Below the pieces are notes generated by a model, which was not told the DNA's origin, did no database searches, and worked only from the letters and a program-made list of their open reading frames with translations. Both the position numbers and the translations under genes were made by a program. From Candidatus Sodalis endolongispinus (GTDB lineage Bacteria; Pseudomonadota; Gammaproteobacteria; Enterobacterales; Enterobacteriaceae), in assembly GCF_018777395.1 (NCBI RefSeq), contig NZ_JAFJYC010000002.1, positions 775,415 through 839,414 of the forward strand: 64,000 bases of DNA, given 5' to 3'. Shown piece by piece: positions 20,268-29,870 of this stretch. The stretch's first letter is position 1, and each line of letters starts with the position of its first letter.

Positions 20268-21152
20268 CGTCGTGCTCTTCGACACCAGCGTGGTAAACCA
20301 CAGGCATTGTCGGGCGCAGGCAACGCTTTCCGCTACAGTGCGGCGCACAAACACCAGCTCGCCGCCGGGGCACCATAGTTCATTGTGCCGGCCGCCAAAA
20401 TTGGGCGCCGCCGCGATGGCCTGACGCGCCGGCGGGAGGCTGTCGGGCGTTTCGTCGTGATCCTTCGCACCACGGGTTCTTTCCCGACGGTGCCGGGTCG
20501 CCCGCGCCAGATTGACCTGCTTGCGTCGGGCGCTGTCCAGAGCCTCTTGTGCCGAGGCGTGAAACGGCGGATTGCACAGCGTGGCATCAAACCGTTCCGC
20601 CGCGCCGATGATACCGTCAAAGATAGCCGCCGGCTGGCTCTGCCGACGTAAGCGCAGCGCCCCCACCAGCGACGGATTCATGTTGACGATCTGTTGCGCC
20701 CAGCGCAGCGACGGCGGACTGATATCCGTTCCGGTGAAACGCCAGCCGTATTCGTGATGGCCGATAATGGGGTAAATACAATTGGCGCCCACGCCGATAT
20801 CCAGCAGCATCACCCGCCGACCGCGCGGGATACGCCCGCCGTTACCGGAACCCAGCAGGTCCGCCAGATGGTGCAGATAATCCGCCCGTCCGGGCACCGG
20901 TGGTCAGAGAAAGCCGGCGGGAATATCCCAGTGGCGCAGGCCGTAATCATGCAGCAATAGCGCACGGTTGAGCTGGGTCACCGCCGCCGGCGAGGTAAAA
21001 TCCACCGAGGGCGTCCCCGCCGGGGTCGGCCGCACAAACGGGTCCAGCAGCGGACAGGCCGCCACCAATGCGGCGAAATCATAGCCGCCGCGGTGGCGAT
21101 TACGCGGATGCAAAGCGGCTTTCTGCGCTACGGGTGAAACAGATTTTTTCAC
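20019..21152 (-). pseudogene. rlmF: 23S rRNA m6A1618 methyltransferase RlmF, premature stop and altered end
   Basis: From a GTG at 21152 (KKSVSPVAQKAALHPRNRH) the sequence follows RlmF. TGA at 20904-20906 replaces Cys in the segment E. coli reads GFLCPPVPGRADY. Beyond it the methyltransferase domain is intact: LDIGVGANCIYPIIG (SAM site), RFTGTDIS, and the catalytic NPPF motif in CNPPFHASAQEA. After SRFVAWSF the family similarity ends, and the frame runs to 20019 through DNA antisense to moeB. So both the start half and the tail are affected. The enzyme would methylate A1618 of 23S rRNA. Confidence 0.87.
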
Positions 21153-21284
21153 GGCACACTCATTACGCGAACAGCCGGCGGCGCAAATGCGGGGCGCCGG
21201 CGCAAAAAAGGGGTTAAACCCGGGCTGCGCAATACAGCGAGGCCGCGCTATCGGGCAATCACTGGCCACACCTCTTCAGGCAAA

Positions 21285-22882
21285 TCAATCCAACCCCTGG
21301 CTGCGCAGGTAGTCTTCATAATTGCCGCTAAAGTCGACGACCTTACCCGGCAGGATTTCCACGATCCGCGTTGCCAGCGAACTGACAAATTCGCGGTCAT
21401 GGGAGACAAACAACAACGTTCCCTGATACAGATCCAAGGCGGAATTCAGCGATTCAATTGATTACATGTCCAGATGGTTGGTGGGCTCGTCCATCAGCAG
21501 GATATTAGGCTTTTGCATCATCAGCTTGCCAAACAGCAGCCGGCCCTTCTCACCGCCGGATAACACGCCCACCGGCTTTTTGATATCATCCTGACCAAAC
21601 AGCAGCCGGCCCAGGATGCCGCGGACCGCCTGCTCATCGTCACTGGCCTGTTTCCACTGACTCATCCAGTCAAACACCGTCATATTCTCGGCGAACTCGG
21701 CGGCATGATCCTGGGCGTAGTAGCCAAGATTGGCGTTTTCTGACCACTTGACCTCACCGCTTTGCGGCGTCAACTCGCCCATCAGCGTTTTCAGCAGCGT
21801 GGTTTTACCGATACCATTGGCGCCGAGAATCGCCACCTTATCGCCCACCTCAACCATCATGTTCAGCACGCGCAGCAGCGGCGCCGTCCCCTCAAAGCCC
21901 TGGGACATCTGCTCTACCTGCAAAGCATTGCGAAACAGCTTTTTGTCCTGTTCAAAGCGGATAAACGGATTCTGCCGGCTGGACGCCTTGATTTCGTCAA
22001 GTTTGATCTTATCAATTTGTCTGGCGCGGGAAGTGGCTTGGCGGGATTTCGATGCATTGGCGCTAAAACGGCTAACGAACGACTGCAGCTCGGCAATTTG
22101 GGCCTTTTTCTTGGCATTGTCCGCCACCAGCCGCTCGCGCGCCTGCGCTGACGCCGTCATGTAATCATCATAGTTGCCCGGATAGATGCGCAGCTCGCCA
22201 TAATCCAAATCTGCCATATGGGTGCAGACCATGTTCAGAAAATGCCGATCATGGGAAATGATAATCATCGTGCTGTTACGTTCGTTCAGCACCTGCTCCA
22301 GCCAGCGGATGGTATTGATGTCCAGGTTGTTGGTCGGTTCATCCAGCAGCAGAATTTCCGGATCGGCGAACAGCGCCTGCGCCAGCAGCACACGCAGCTT
22401 CCAACCGGGCGCCACCTCGCTCATCGGGCCATAGTGCTGTCCCAGCGGGATGCCGCGACGCCCAGTAACAATTCGCCAGCGCGCGCTTCTGCGGTGTAGC
22501 CATCCATTTCACCGTACAGCACTTCCAAATCCGCCACCCGGTAGCCCTGTGCTTCGCTCATCTCGGGCAAGGCGTAGATGCTGTCACGTTCTTGTTTGAC
22601 CGCCCACAGTTCCCCATGGCCCATGATAACGGTATCCAGCACGGTGTCCTGCTCGAAGGCGAATTGATCCTGGCGCAATTTACCGAGGCGCTCATTGGGG
22701 TCAAGGCTCACGTTTCCGCCGGTGGGTGCCAGATCGCCGCCCAGAATTTTCATCAAGGTGGATTTACCGCAGCCGTTAGCGCCGATAAGACCGTAGCGAT
22801 TGCCGCCGCCAAACTTGACGGAAATGTTCTCGAACAGCGGTTTACTGCCGAATTGCATGGTGATGTTGTTACTAATTAGCAA
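21285..22882 (-). pseudogene. ybiT: ABC-F ATPase YbiT, frameshift and nonsense
   Basis: A soluble tandem ATPase of the ABC-F translation-factor class. Domain 1 has GANGCGKST; domain 2 has [23 protein letters not shown] and [12 protein letters not shown], with [12 protein letters not shown] in the first. Two lesions are visible. An extra GC near 22448-22456 shifts the frame after [11 protein letters not shown] at 21462-21464 replaces Glu right after DEPTNHLDM. The tail ([22 protein letters not shown] to the stop at 21285) is otherwise preserved. The nonsense fits a GAA to TAA change. The natural start is ATG at 22882 ([12 protein letters not shown]). Confidence 0.93.
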
Positions 22883-23184
22883 AGGAGAGACTCTTTCATA
22901 AAATGTGACGTTAGCCGTAGTATGCCATAAAGCGACGTGTTGGGGGACCTAATCTATTGCCACCCGCGCTACGACGGCGGCGTCGGTACAACCCGAACCA
23001 GCGTCGTGATGCGCGCCACCGGACAACTGCCGGCTTAACCGAACGCGCACGGCCGGATGCCCGGCGCCACATCCTGTCGCCAATGAAAATAACAGGCGAA
23101 CGCCCTGAGGATGATTGAGCCGCAGGTGAAGGATGCTTGGCACGTACGTGAAGGATGCTCGGGCGCGGATGAAAGGAGTACGGG

Positions 23185-23345
23185 GCGCAATGAGCAGCCA
23201 CAACAGCCACAGTGTTTAAGTAAACGGGTCGCAACGGGCAGCCACAAGCGCTGCAATGGTCAAGTAAAAAGGCTCGCAACTGGCAGCCACAAGAGGCGCA
23301 ATGGACAAGTAAAGGGATCGCAACAGGCAGGGACATGAGCCGCCT
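23185..23345. repeat. Tandem array, about 3.5 units of 44-45 bp, upstream of ybiT
   Basis: Units start at 23185, 23229, 23274 and 23318. Each has TCGCAAC (or GCGCAAT) then GGCAGCCACAAG and a run ending CAAGTAAA. A shorter repetitive stretch with GTGAAGGATGCT copies precedes it (23128-23155). The rest of 22883-23501 shows no gene. Confidence 0.75.
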
Positions 23346-23501
23346 AATGGGGCCGTAAGCGTAAGCGGGGCTGACAATGGAAAGCGCTGAAAACTGAACA
23401 GGACAGCAGACGCGGTAGGCAAGCATCGACAATTGGGTAGGCACACGACCGTTATAGCAGAACGGCAAACACCACAGTACGGCTAAATATCGGTGTAACG
23501 C

Positions 23502-23532
23502 TATCGGCATGGCGCCAGGCGCCATGCCGATA
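23502..23532. other. Perfect 31-bp palindrome downstream of ompX
   Basis: The arm TATCGGCATGGCGCC is followed by a single A and then its exact reverse complement. Two copies of GATATCACCGTCAG follow (23529-23557). It lies 62 bp past the ompX stop. It could be a terminator-like hairpin, but there is no T-tract on either strand, so a protein-binding or recombination site is also possible. Confidence 0.7.
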
Positions 23533-23593
23533 TCACCGTCAGCGATATCACCGTCAGAAGGCAAAGCCGCGTTGGCCAGCCGTCCAACTGGGA

Positions 23594-24115
23594 TTATAAG
23601 CGGTAACCTACACCGGCAATCCAGGTGCCAACGTCGGTGGATCGGATCCGGCTTTGCTCGTAGGAAACGTCCAGTGCGACGTTTTCCATCGGGTTAAACT
23701 GCAGACCGGCACCGTAGGCCACGCCCACATCGCTGGTGCTGCGGTCATTGCCGTTTTGCGTTTGGGCATTCGAGATGGATTTGCCATAGCCCAAACCGAC
23801 CACGCCGTACAGGCTGGCCCAGTCATTGATACGCCAGGCAGGACCGGCGGTGAAGCCGTAGTATTGCGCTTTATCGTACGAGCCGCTTTCCGCGCGATCT
23901 TTCTCGACATAAGTGAAGGAGGAAATCACGCCCAGCGGTTGGTCATTGTCCCACTCGTAGCGATATTTTACGTTGAAGCCGTTGGCTTTGTTCACTACGC
24001 CCTGCAGGTCACCCTGCGCGTAACCGGCGGAAACGGTGATTTCACCTGCTGATGCGGAACCTGCTGCCACTGCCAGTACACAGGCTAAAGCTGAAAGACA
24101 TGCAATTTTTTTCAT
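23594..24115 (-). CDS. ompX: Outer membrane protein OmpX
   Basis: 173 residues from ATG at 24115 (MKKIACLSALACVLAVAAG), with GAGGTGG as ribosome site. The signal peptide ends ASA. The eight-stranded barrel follows, with typical alternation and motifs GFNVKYRYEWDNDQPLGVISS, YYGFTAGPAWRINDWASLYG and the C-terminal GTWIAGVGYRL ending in an aromatic-Arg-Leu type strand. E. coli OmpX has 171 residues. The family contributes to adhesion, serum resistance and entry into host cells. It keeps its E. coli neighbourhood near dps. It appears intact; a longer upstream frame is non-specific. Confidence 0.95.
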   Translation of the reverse strand: MKKIACLSALACVLAVAAGSASAGEITVSAGYAQGDLQGVVNKANGFNVKYRYEWDNDQPLGVISSFTYVEKDRAESGSYDKAQYYGFTAGPAWRINDWASLYGVVGLGYGKSISNAQTQNGNDRSTSDVGVAYGAGLQFNPMENVALDVSYEQSRIRSTDVGTWIAGVGYRL

Positions 24116-24907
24116 AACCACCTCAAATGTGAATGTACCCCCTAACCATGAAAATATACCAAAACCCAGCATGAAACTCTGCTTAATAATTGTTGCCCAA
24201 TTGAAGGTATCGTGTAACATAAGTTTTCAAACATTCCTATCCTATTCATTTTGCTTATGTTTTGCTAAGCTGTCGCCAAATAACCTTTACTTATCCTTAC
24301 AACATATCCAGAACATTCCGAATCGACCGTTTAAAAAATAGACCTTTAGCGGCAAGTTTGCCTATTTTTTTCTTTTTTTTAAGCTTTTCTTTACAGACGA
24401 AACGGTAGCCATCGCGTTTTTGTTTAATAAGTTTTTTATTCACTCACCGCCGTCTGGCTTATTTTTATCCTGTTTTGGCACCCGCTGTTCCATATTATGG
24501 CGCCGGTAGAAAGGGGGACGAAGCGTAACAATAATTATTCCCAGTTAACAACGCTGTTATAGCGCTGTAAAAATGTTTCCTGATAGCGGCAGCTTGGATG
24601 CGGGGCGGTTAAGACTGTTTTACTCGCATGAACGCGCTGGAGGAGATGAGGGTCCAGGCAGGCAGAAATACCGCGCGCCGGAGCGTCGCCGGGCATGAGA
24701 TCTTCTACCCGCATTGCCCGAACCCTCAGCGCGGTGCGGCGGGAGAACGCTACTTTTGCGGCTAAAAGACTGCAACCGCCGCCGAATCCATTCAATAAAA
24801 AACAGCGATAGCTTTGATAGGGAGCAAAATTTCAAAACGCTGTTATACTTATTATCTAAACGAAATTAAAAACGAACCATTACGAATTATTAAGAGGATG
24901 AGTCATT
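24116..24907. other. ompX-dps divergent spacer
   Basis: Nearly 800 bases. 24116-24500 is strongly AT-rich and should contain the ompX promoter and leader. 24535-24800 is mixed and non-coding. rhtA, which lies here in E. coli, is absent without a recognisable remnant. Confidence 0.6.
24844..24849 (+). promoter_or_regulatory. Putative -10 box of the dps promoter
   Basis: TATACT at 24844 in the context CTGTTATACTTATTATC lies 58 bp upstream of the dps ATG. An RpoS-compatible -10 is plausible because dps is a stationary-phase gene in E. coli. No clear -35 is visible. Confidence 0.4.
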
Positions 24908-25411
24908 ATGAGTACCACTAAACTGGTTAAAACGAAATCTTCTGAACTCATTTTTACGCGTAATGATGTGGATGAAGAGGTTAAGACTACCACTATCGCC
25001 ACACTTAACCGTATTGTCATCGAGCTGGTGGATCTGGCCCTTATCACCAAACAAGCGCACTGGAATATGCGCGGCAACAATTTTATTGGTGTGCATGAAA
25101 TGCTGGACGGTTTCCGAACCGCTATTCTCGACCATCAGGATACCATAGCCGAACGTGTCGTTCAGTTAGGCGGTGTCGCCTTGGGAACGGTTCAGGTGAC
25201 CAACGACAAAACGCCACTGAAAAGCTACCCGACCAATATCCATACGGTGCAGGACCATCTGAAAGCGCTGGCCGATCGTTATGGCATCGTTGCCAACGAT
25301 GTGCGTAAGGCGATAACCGAAGTCGAAGATGACGACACCGCCGATATTTTCACCGCGGCCTCGCGCGACCTGGATAAATTCCTGTGGTTTATCGAATCGA
25401 ACATTGAATAA
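24908..25411 (+). CDS. dps: DNA-protecting ferritin Dps
   Basis: 167 residues, the E. coli length, starting at ATG 24908 after AGAGGATGAG. Dps forms 12-subunit cages that oxidise ferrous iron with peroxide and compact DNA in starved cells. The N-terminal Lys-rich tail is present ([14 protein letters not shown]). The inter-subunit ferroxidase residues are in [18 protein letters not shown] and [10 protein letters not shown]. The C-terminal helix ends [12 protein letters not shown]. No lesion is seen. It is followed by ybiI, while glnHPQ, its E. coli neighbour, is not adjacent. Confidence 0.96.
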   Translation: MSTTKLVKTKSSELIFTRNDVDEEVKTTTIATLNRIVIELVDLALITKQAHWNMRGNNFIGVHEMLDGFRTAILDHQDTIAERVVQLGGVALGTVQVTNDKTPLKSYPTNIHTVQDHLKALADRYGIVANDVRKAITEVEDDDTADIFTAASRDLDKFLWFIESNIE

Positions 25412-25513
25412 ACTGACGTCATTGCCGGCATAGGTCGGCACGGGCAGTTCGCAAAGGCTGACGGCTTGCTCGTTGGCCTTTTTCTTTTTTTCTTTACAAG
25501 CGGAGGTGTCACT

Positions 25514-25780
25514 ATGGCCAGTTGCTGGGCGCCGGAAGGTGCCGTGCAGGATCAAATCGATGCCACCCTCAATGATGCAGTGCAACGCGTACGTCAGGGG
25601 TTGAACGGCGGTGTAAGCGCGCATTTTTGCCAGGAATGCGGCGATCCGATTCCTGAACCGCGCCGGCTCGCGGTGCCGGGCGTGCAGTTATGTTTGGCCT
25701 GCCAACAGGAACGGGATAAGCACCAGGCCAGCTATGCCGGCTATAACCGCCGCGGAAGTAAGGACAGCCAGCTGCGCTAG
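25514..25780 (+). CDS. ybiI: DksA/TraR-type zinc finger protein YbiI
   Basis: 88 residues, as in E. coli, from ATG at 25514 preceded by GCGGAGGTG. The four-cysteine zinc finger is CQECGDP and, after a spacer, CLACQQE. The C-terminus YAGYNRRGSKDSQLR is nearly identical to E. coli YbiI. The family resembles the C-terminal finger of the RNA-polymerase factor DksA, but YbiI lacks the long coiled coil; its role is unknown. It is intact. Confidence 0.92.
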   Translation: MASCWAPEGAVQDQIDATLNDAVQRVRQGLNGGVSAHFCQECGDPIPEPRRLAVPGVQLCLACQQERDKHQASYAGYNRRGSKDSQLR

Positions 25781-25932
25781 GCTGGTGCCAAGACGGCCAA
25801 AGTCTGCTGCTGCGGCAAAATGGTAAGACACCTTGGTAGTGGGACGCCTATGCTGAACGTTTTTCCATTGGCAGAATGCCTGCATACCGGCAGGCCAGAC
25901 CACCGGGTAAGCATGGGCTGGAGGACGCCGCT

Positions 25933-26561
25933 ATGATTTCTGATACCCACTACTTTTACGAACCGGCGCTAGGCCATGGTTTGCCGCATGATCCGTTAAA
26001 CGCCATTATCGGTCCGCGCCCCATTGGCTGGATTGCATCGGTCAGCGCAATTTGGCGCCTTACAGCTTTTTCAATTGTTTTAACTATCATCCGCCGATCA
26101 TCGGCTTTTCCAGCGCCGGATAGAAAGATAGCGTCGCCAATATCATGGTTACCGGCGAATTCGTCTGGAATCTGGTGACACGCCCGCTGGCCGACGCGAT
26201 GAATGAAACCTCCGCCTCTCTCCCTGCGGGGGAAGATGAGTTTGCCGTTGCCGTCCTGACGCCTGTACAGGGGGAGCGGGTTAAGGCGCATCGCGTCGCC
26301 GAAAGCCCGGTCAATTTTGAGTGTCGTCTAAGCCAATGTATTGCGCTGGTGGATGCCGGCGGGCGGGAGACCGGTAGCTGGCTGGTATTGGGCGAAGTCG
26401 TCGCGGTGTATATCGACAGCCGGCTGCTGGATGACCAGGGACTGTATCAGACCGCCGCCGCGGAGCCGGTGGTGCGCGGTGGCGGTCCCAGCGCCTATTT
26501 TGCCATTTCTGCGCAACAGCGCTTTGACATGGTACGGCCCGATGATCGCAAGAGCGGTTAA
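25933..26561 (+). pseudogene. Flavin reductase-like FMN-binding protein, frameshift and nonsense
   Basis: The N-terminal frame from ATG at 25933 gives LPHDPLNAIIGPRPIGWIASVS, the classic start of DIM6/NTAB flavin-reductase-domain proteins. A small deletion near 26047 shifts the frame. The conserved FFNCFNYHPPIIGFSSAG is read in another frame. TAG at 26121-26123 then replaces the Trp expected after SSAG. The third part (GEFVWNLVTRPLADAMNETS, RLSQCIALVDAGGRETG, LGEVVAVYID) runs to 26561. Intact relatives bind FMN in a split barrel; their substrates vary. Not an E. coli neighbour. Confidence 0.82.
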
Positions 26562-26713
26562 CCTGACGGCCGTGGACGCCGTAACAAGGGCGTCCCTAGC
26601 GCGAGCGCTTCATCAAAAAAACTGATGAAATCTTTAAAAAATTCCTCGAGCAATATCGTATTAGTGGGCGTATCCTACGTTTCCGTTATGATATAGTTTA
26701 CAGAGTGATTAGT

Positions 26714-26944
26714 ATGAAACTCTCATTTAGTGCCTTTATTGTCCTTGGCGCCTTCGCCATCAGTCAGGCCGCCGTCGCCTCCCGCCTCACCGATATGCCG
26801 CGTGATCAGCGTAACGACAGCGCCTGCATGGCGCAAACGACAGCCGACACCGCCGGCCGCTGCCCCGCCCAGCGCTTTTCCGCCGACAATAATCAGGCCA
26901 TCAAAGATTACAGCCCGGAATATCATCAACAGCACGCCGCGTGA
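26714..26944 (+). CDS. Small predicted secreted protein of unknown function
   Basis: 76 residues from ATG at 26714. A clear signal peptide (MKLSFSAFIVLGAFAISQ) has a cleavage site near AAVAS. The mature part of about 52 residues is polar, has two cysteines (SACMAQT, GRCPAQ) that could form a disulphide, and ends YSPEYHQQHAA. I do not recognise a family; it is not YbiJ/YhcN-like although it sits where ybiJ might be expected. The codon use resembles its neighbours. A 21-bp tandem repeat starts two bases after the stop. Confidence 0.55.
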   Translation: MKLSFSAFIVLGAFAISQAAVASRLTDMPRDQRNDSACMAQTTADTAGRCPAQRFSADNNQAIKDYSPEYHQQHAA

Positions 26945-26945
26945 T

Positions 26946-27008
26946 GCTAACAGCATGGCGCGTAACGCTAACAGCATGACGCTTGATGCTAACAGCACGG
27001 CGCGTAAC
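26946..27008. repeat. Tandem array, three 21-bp units
   Basis: Units at 26946, 26967 and 26988 share GCTAACAGCATGGCGCGTAA. They fill the gap between the small secreted protein and the convergent M3 peptidase. Confidence 0.85.
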
Positions 27009-27022
27009 GCGCAGCCGCTTGC

Positions 27023-28882
27023 TTAGCCGTAGCGCTGCTGGATTGCCTGCGCGAACTGCCGGCAGATCACCTCATCCCCCTGGGCATTGCTGGCCAATAT
27101 CGCATCACCATCCACGACGTGAATGTCGGCCTGCCATGGGAAATCCGCCGGCGGCTGTGGACGCGAGCGCGCCTGTGCCATGCAGTCCTGGGCCTGGCGC
27201 CAGGCTTGCTCGACGGTCTGGTTGCAGACGGCGGACAGATAGGCCGGATTAAAGCCCTCGCCAGTCAGACTGACAAGCGTAGCGTCGTGGCTGACGCTAT
27301 TGCCGGGTTGCCAATAATGCTGCGCCAGACTTGGCCCGATCGCCGGGTTATCGGTCAGATAACCATCGCGCTGCAGGAAGAAATGACGGGTCTGCTCTAC
27401 CGCCATCAGCGCCAGCAGGTAGCCCTGATAGGAACAGGCGGACTCCTGCGACAATAAATGGGGAATGGCCAGAGTGGGCCGCGGACTGCCGTCGATGCCC
27501 AGGATCCGCTGCTCATTTTCCCGCGCCAGACGCGTAATGGCCTCGGGGGTCAATTGCGCGTCATCCCAATGATACAGCGCCCACTCAAAATAGGGTACCA
27601 GCAGGATATGGCGCTCGTTGAAGGCGCGCATCGGCTGGCGAGCGGCGATAGCGTCACGAATAAGCGCATCCGGCACCGCCTCGCCGTGACGATTTAAGGC
27701 GTAGCGTTTCAGCCAGTCAGCATAGTCGAGCAAACTGTCGCAAAACATCGATTGCGTTTCCGCATAGGCCATAGAGGTCGGCGGGAACTCCTGTGAGAAA
27801 CAGGGAGCGTTCTGGCGGATATTGGCGAAATGCGCCGCATGCCCCCCCTCGTGGAATAAAGTGGTAATGCCGCTGATGCCGCTGCCAAGCTGGCCAGGGC
27901 GCGCCAGACTGGTGAAGTTGATACGCGCCGGCACCCAGGTGACCTGCGCCAAGAACGGTGGCACCGGACCGTGCATAAAACCGTTTTCATATTTCCCCTG
28001 CCGCACCAGCAGATCCAACTGCATGCGCGCACCGTTGAAGCCGATATGTAGCCGTTTGAAACTGTCCACCCAGCGGCGCAGCGAGTCGGAAAACGGCAGG
28101 TAAGGATCCAGTTGTCGGGTCACATCGCCGGCGGTCGCATAACGGATATTCCACGGCGCCAGTGCCGCGTCACCCTTCGCGCTCGCCAGCTGGCGCAGAC
28201 TGGCCTGCATGCCGTCGCGGGTCTGCCGCTCGAAGCTGTCGAGGATGGCGAACAGCTGCTCCGGCGTCATCTGCTCGGTTTTGTTTACCTTATAATCAAA
28301 AAAGTTGCGATAGACCATCTGCCGGGCGAAACGATTACGCAGGCTGACCAGTTGGGGAAAACCATTGTGCAGCAGCCACTGCTCCAGCGCCCGCAGCGCC
28401 TGTTGTGAGCTCTGTCGGCAGCGTTCGCTGCTGTTATTGGCCTGATTGGTCAGTAATTCCCCCAGGCTCGCGGCGACGGGTTCGTCCTGCTCGGCCAGCT
28501 GATTTTGCATCGTGAAGTCTTTGCGTCGGGCATACAAATCGTTTTCCGCGGCAATGATCTCATCCATCAGCGCCTGCGCCGCCGAGTCTTCAATCACATT
28601 GCAGTCAAAAAAGCGCGCCCAGCCGCGCAGGCCGTGCAATATAGTGTCGCGCTCGGAGAACGGCGGCTCTGCCGTCACTTGGCTGATAATGTGGCGCAGC
28701 TCCGCAGGGCGCGTAGGCTCGGCAATAAAGCGTTTGTAGGCGGTTTCAGCCGCGGCGAAACGCGCTGATACTTCCGCCCCGCACGTGCCCATATAGTGTT
28801 GCCAGAACAGATCTTCTTTGGCCTGATGTACCGCCAGGTAATCCTGATTTAAACGGTTAAAATAGTCGATAGCATGTTGCAT
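27023..28882 (-). CDS. M3 family oligopeptidase (PepF/thimet-like)
   Basis: 619 residues from ATG at 28882. The zinc-binding HEGGH motif (344-348, in TTLFHEGGHAAHF) is followed 27 residues later by the third ligand Glu in MAYAETQSMF. The late conserved Tyr/His region is represented by SYQGYLLALM and GEGFNPAYL. This is the oligoendopeptidase F-like branch of peptidase family M3, cytosolic enzymes that cut short peptides. There is no signal peptide. It has no E. coli counterpart in the ybi cluster and so is accessory. The frame is intact over its full length. The exact substrate is unknown. Confidence 0.85.
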   Translation of the reverse strand: MQHAIDYFNRLNQDYLAVHQAKEDLFWQHYMGTCGAEVSARFAAAETAYKRFIAEPTRPAELRHIISQVTAEPPFSERDTILHGLRGWARFFDCNVIEDSAAQALMDEIIAAENDLYARRKDFTMQNQLAEQDEPVAASLGELLTNQANNSSERCRQSSQQALRALEQWLLHNGFPQLVSLRNRFARQMVYRNFFDYKVNKTEQMTPEQLFAILDSFERQTRDGMQASLRQLASAKGDAALAPWNIRYATAGDVTRQLDPYLPFSDSLRRWVDSFKRLHIGFNGARMQLDLLVRQGKYENGFMHGPVPPFLAQVTWVPARINFTSLARPGQLGSGISGITTLFHEGGHAAHFANIRQNAPCFSQEFPPTSMAYAETQSMFCDSLLDYADWLKRYALNRHGEAVPDALIRDAIAARQPMRAFNERHILLVPYFEWALYHWDDAQLTPEAITRLARENEQRILGIDGSPRPTLAIPHLLSQESACSYQGYLLALMAVEQTRHFFLQRDGYLTDNPAIGPSLAQHYWQPGNSVSHDATLVSLTGEGFNPAYLSAVCNQTVEQAWRQAQDCMAQARSRPQPPADFPWQADIHVVDGDAILASNAQGDEVICRQFAQAIQQRYG

Positions 28883-28916
28883 GACGTGTGCTTCCGGTTA
28901 GCTGCGAAAATGGCAT

Positions 28917-29837
28917 TCAGAGACGAACGAGGCGGTTATCTACCTCAAGGAGCGCCGCCGGCAGGTCAGCGCACTGGCCGGTGGCGACCAGGCAGCAGCC
29001 CAGCTGCAGACGGATCGCCTGCGGCAACGGCCAGCGGCCGTCGAGACAGTCTTCAGTCCAACGGGCGGTGACGGCAGCCTCGCGGTTGTCCGGCAGGCTT
29101 TCCAACGGTGGCAGCGGGTTGACGGCCGGATCCAGCAGCAGCTGCGGCTCACCGCCGCGAACATGATAGATACGCGTCAGACGCTTGGGGTTGGCATAGC
29201 TTTCGCCTTCGGTACCGTTCATCAACAAGGCGGTGGCGTTGATAGCGCTGAAAAATCCCGCGACGCGCGGTATGTATTCTGGGTGGGAAACGCTGCAAAG
29301 CCGCCAGTGGGAATGCGATGAAAACGGTGTCGCCAGCTTGGCCAGCGTGTGGGCGCTGTTACGCACCCCGAGCCGCCAGCGCAATGACAACTGGCGGTCC
29401 AGCGCGACCTGCGCCTCATCGCGCGACGTGACGCCGTTAATGCCCAGTTCGCGAAATATGTTAGCGCTGGTCACGCGGCCGGGATCGTCGGTCACGCCGT
29501 GCACCACGACCGGAAAACCGAGACGGGCGAGCGCCAGCAGCGGCGTCAGATTAGCCTGCTTGCGTGCGCCGTTGTAGCTGGGGATGACGATGGGCGGCGG
29601 CCGTGACGCCGGCGGCTGCAGGGCCATCACCTGCTCCTGCATCGCCTGGTAAAAGCCGATCAACTCCTCTGGCGCTTCTGCTTTGATGCGCATCGCGATG
29701 AGCAGCGCCCCCAGTTCCATTTCCGGCACTTCGCCGGCCAGGATAGCGCGGTAAAGCGCATAGGCTGTCTGGCGGTCCAAATCGCGGGCGTGATGTTTGC
29801 CGCGTCCGATTTCTTTAATGATGCTGTTGTAATCCAT
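28917..29837 (-). CDS. ybiB: YbiB, anthranilate phosphoribosyltransferase-like (TrpD2), short internal deletion
   Basis: 306 residues, E. coli 320. MDYNSIIKEIGRGKHHARDLDR and IVIPSYNGARKQANLTPLLAL match closely, as do LRWRLGVRNSAHTLAKLATPF and SVSHPEYIPRVAGFFS. About 18 residues are missing in frame after DEAQVALD, where E. coli has a loop ending PPLEKQLAMRW. YbiB/TrpD2 has the fold of anthranilate phosphoribosyltransferase but binds nucleic acid and is SOS-induced downstream of dinG in E. coli. The frame is open. The deletion may or may not destroy the fold. On the same strand as dinG, as in E. coli. Confidence 0.85.
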   Translation of the reverse strand: MDYNSIIKEIGRGKHHARDLDRQTAYALYRAILAGEVPEMELGALLIAMRIKAEAPEELIGFYQAMQEQVMALQPPASRPPPIVIPSYNGARKQANLTPLLALARLGFPVVVHGVTDDPGRVTSANIFRELGINGVTSRDEAQVALDRQLSLRWRLGVRNSAHTLAKLATPFSSHSHWRLCSVSHPEYIPRVAGFFSAINATALLMNGTEGESYANPKRLTRIYHVRGGEPQLLLDPAVNPLPPLESLPDNREAAVTARWTEDCLDGRWPLPQAIRLQLGCCLVATGQCADLPAALLEVDNRLVRL

Positions 29838-29870
29838 TAACCACCTGTATCTGCAAGGGCAGCGACCGGT

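Noticed and set aside
27113..29837. Plus-strand ORFs opposite the M3 peptidase and ybiB.
   Set aside because: They are GC-rich shadows of the clearly conserved minus-strand genes, without family motifs or ribosome sites.
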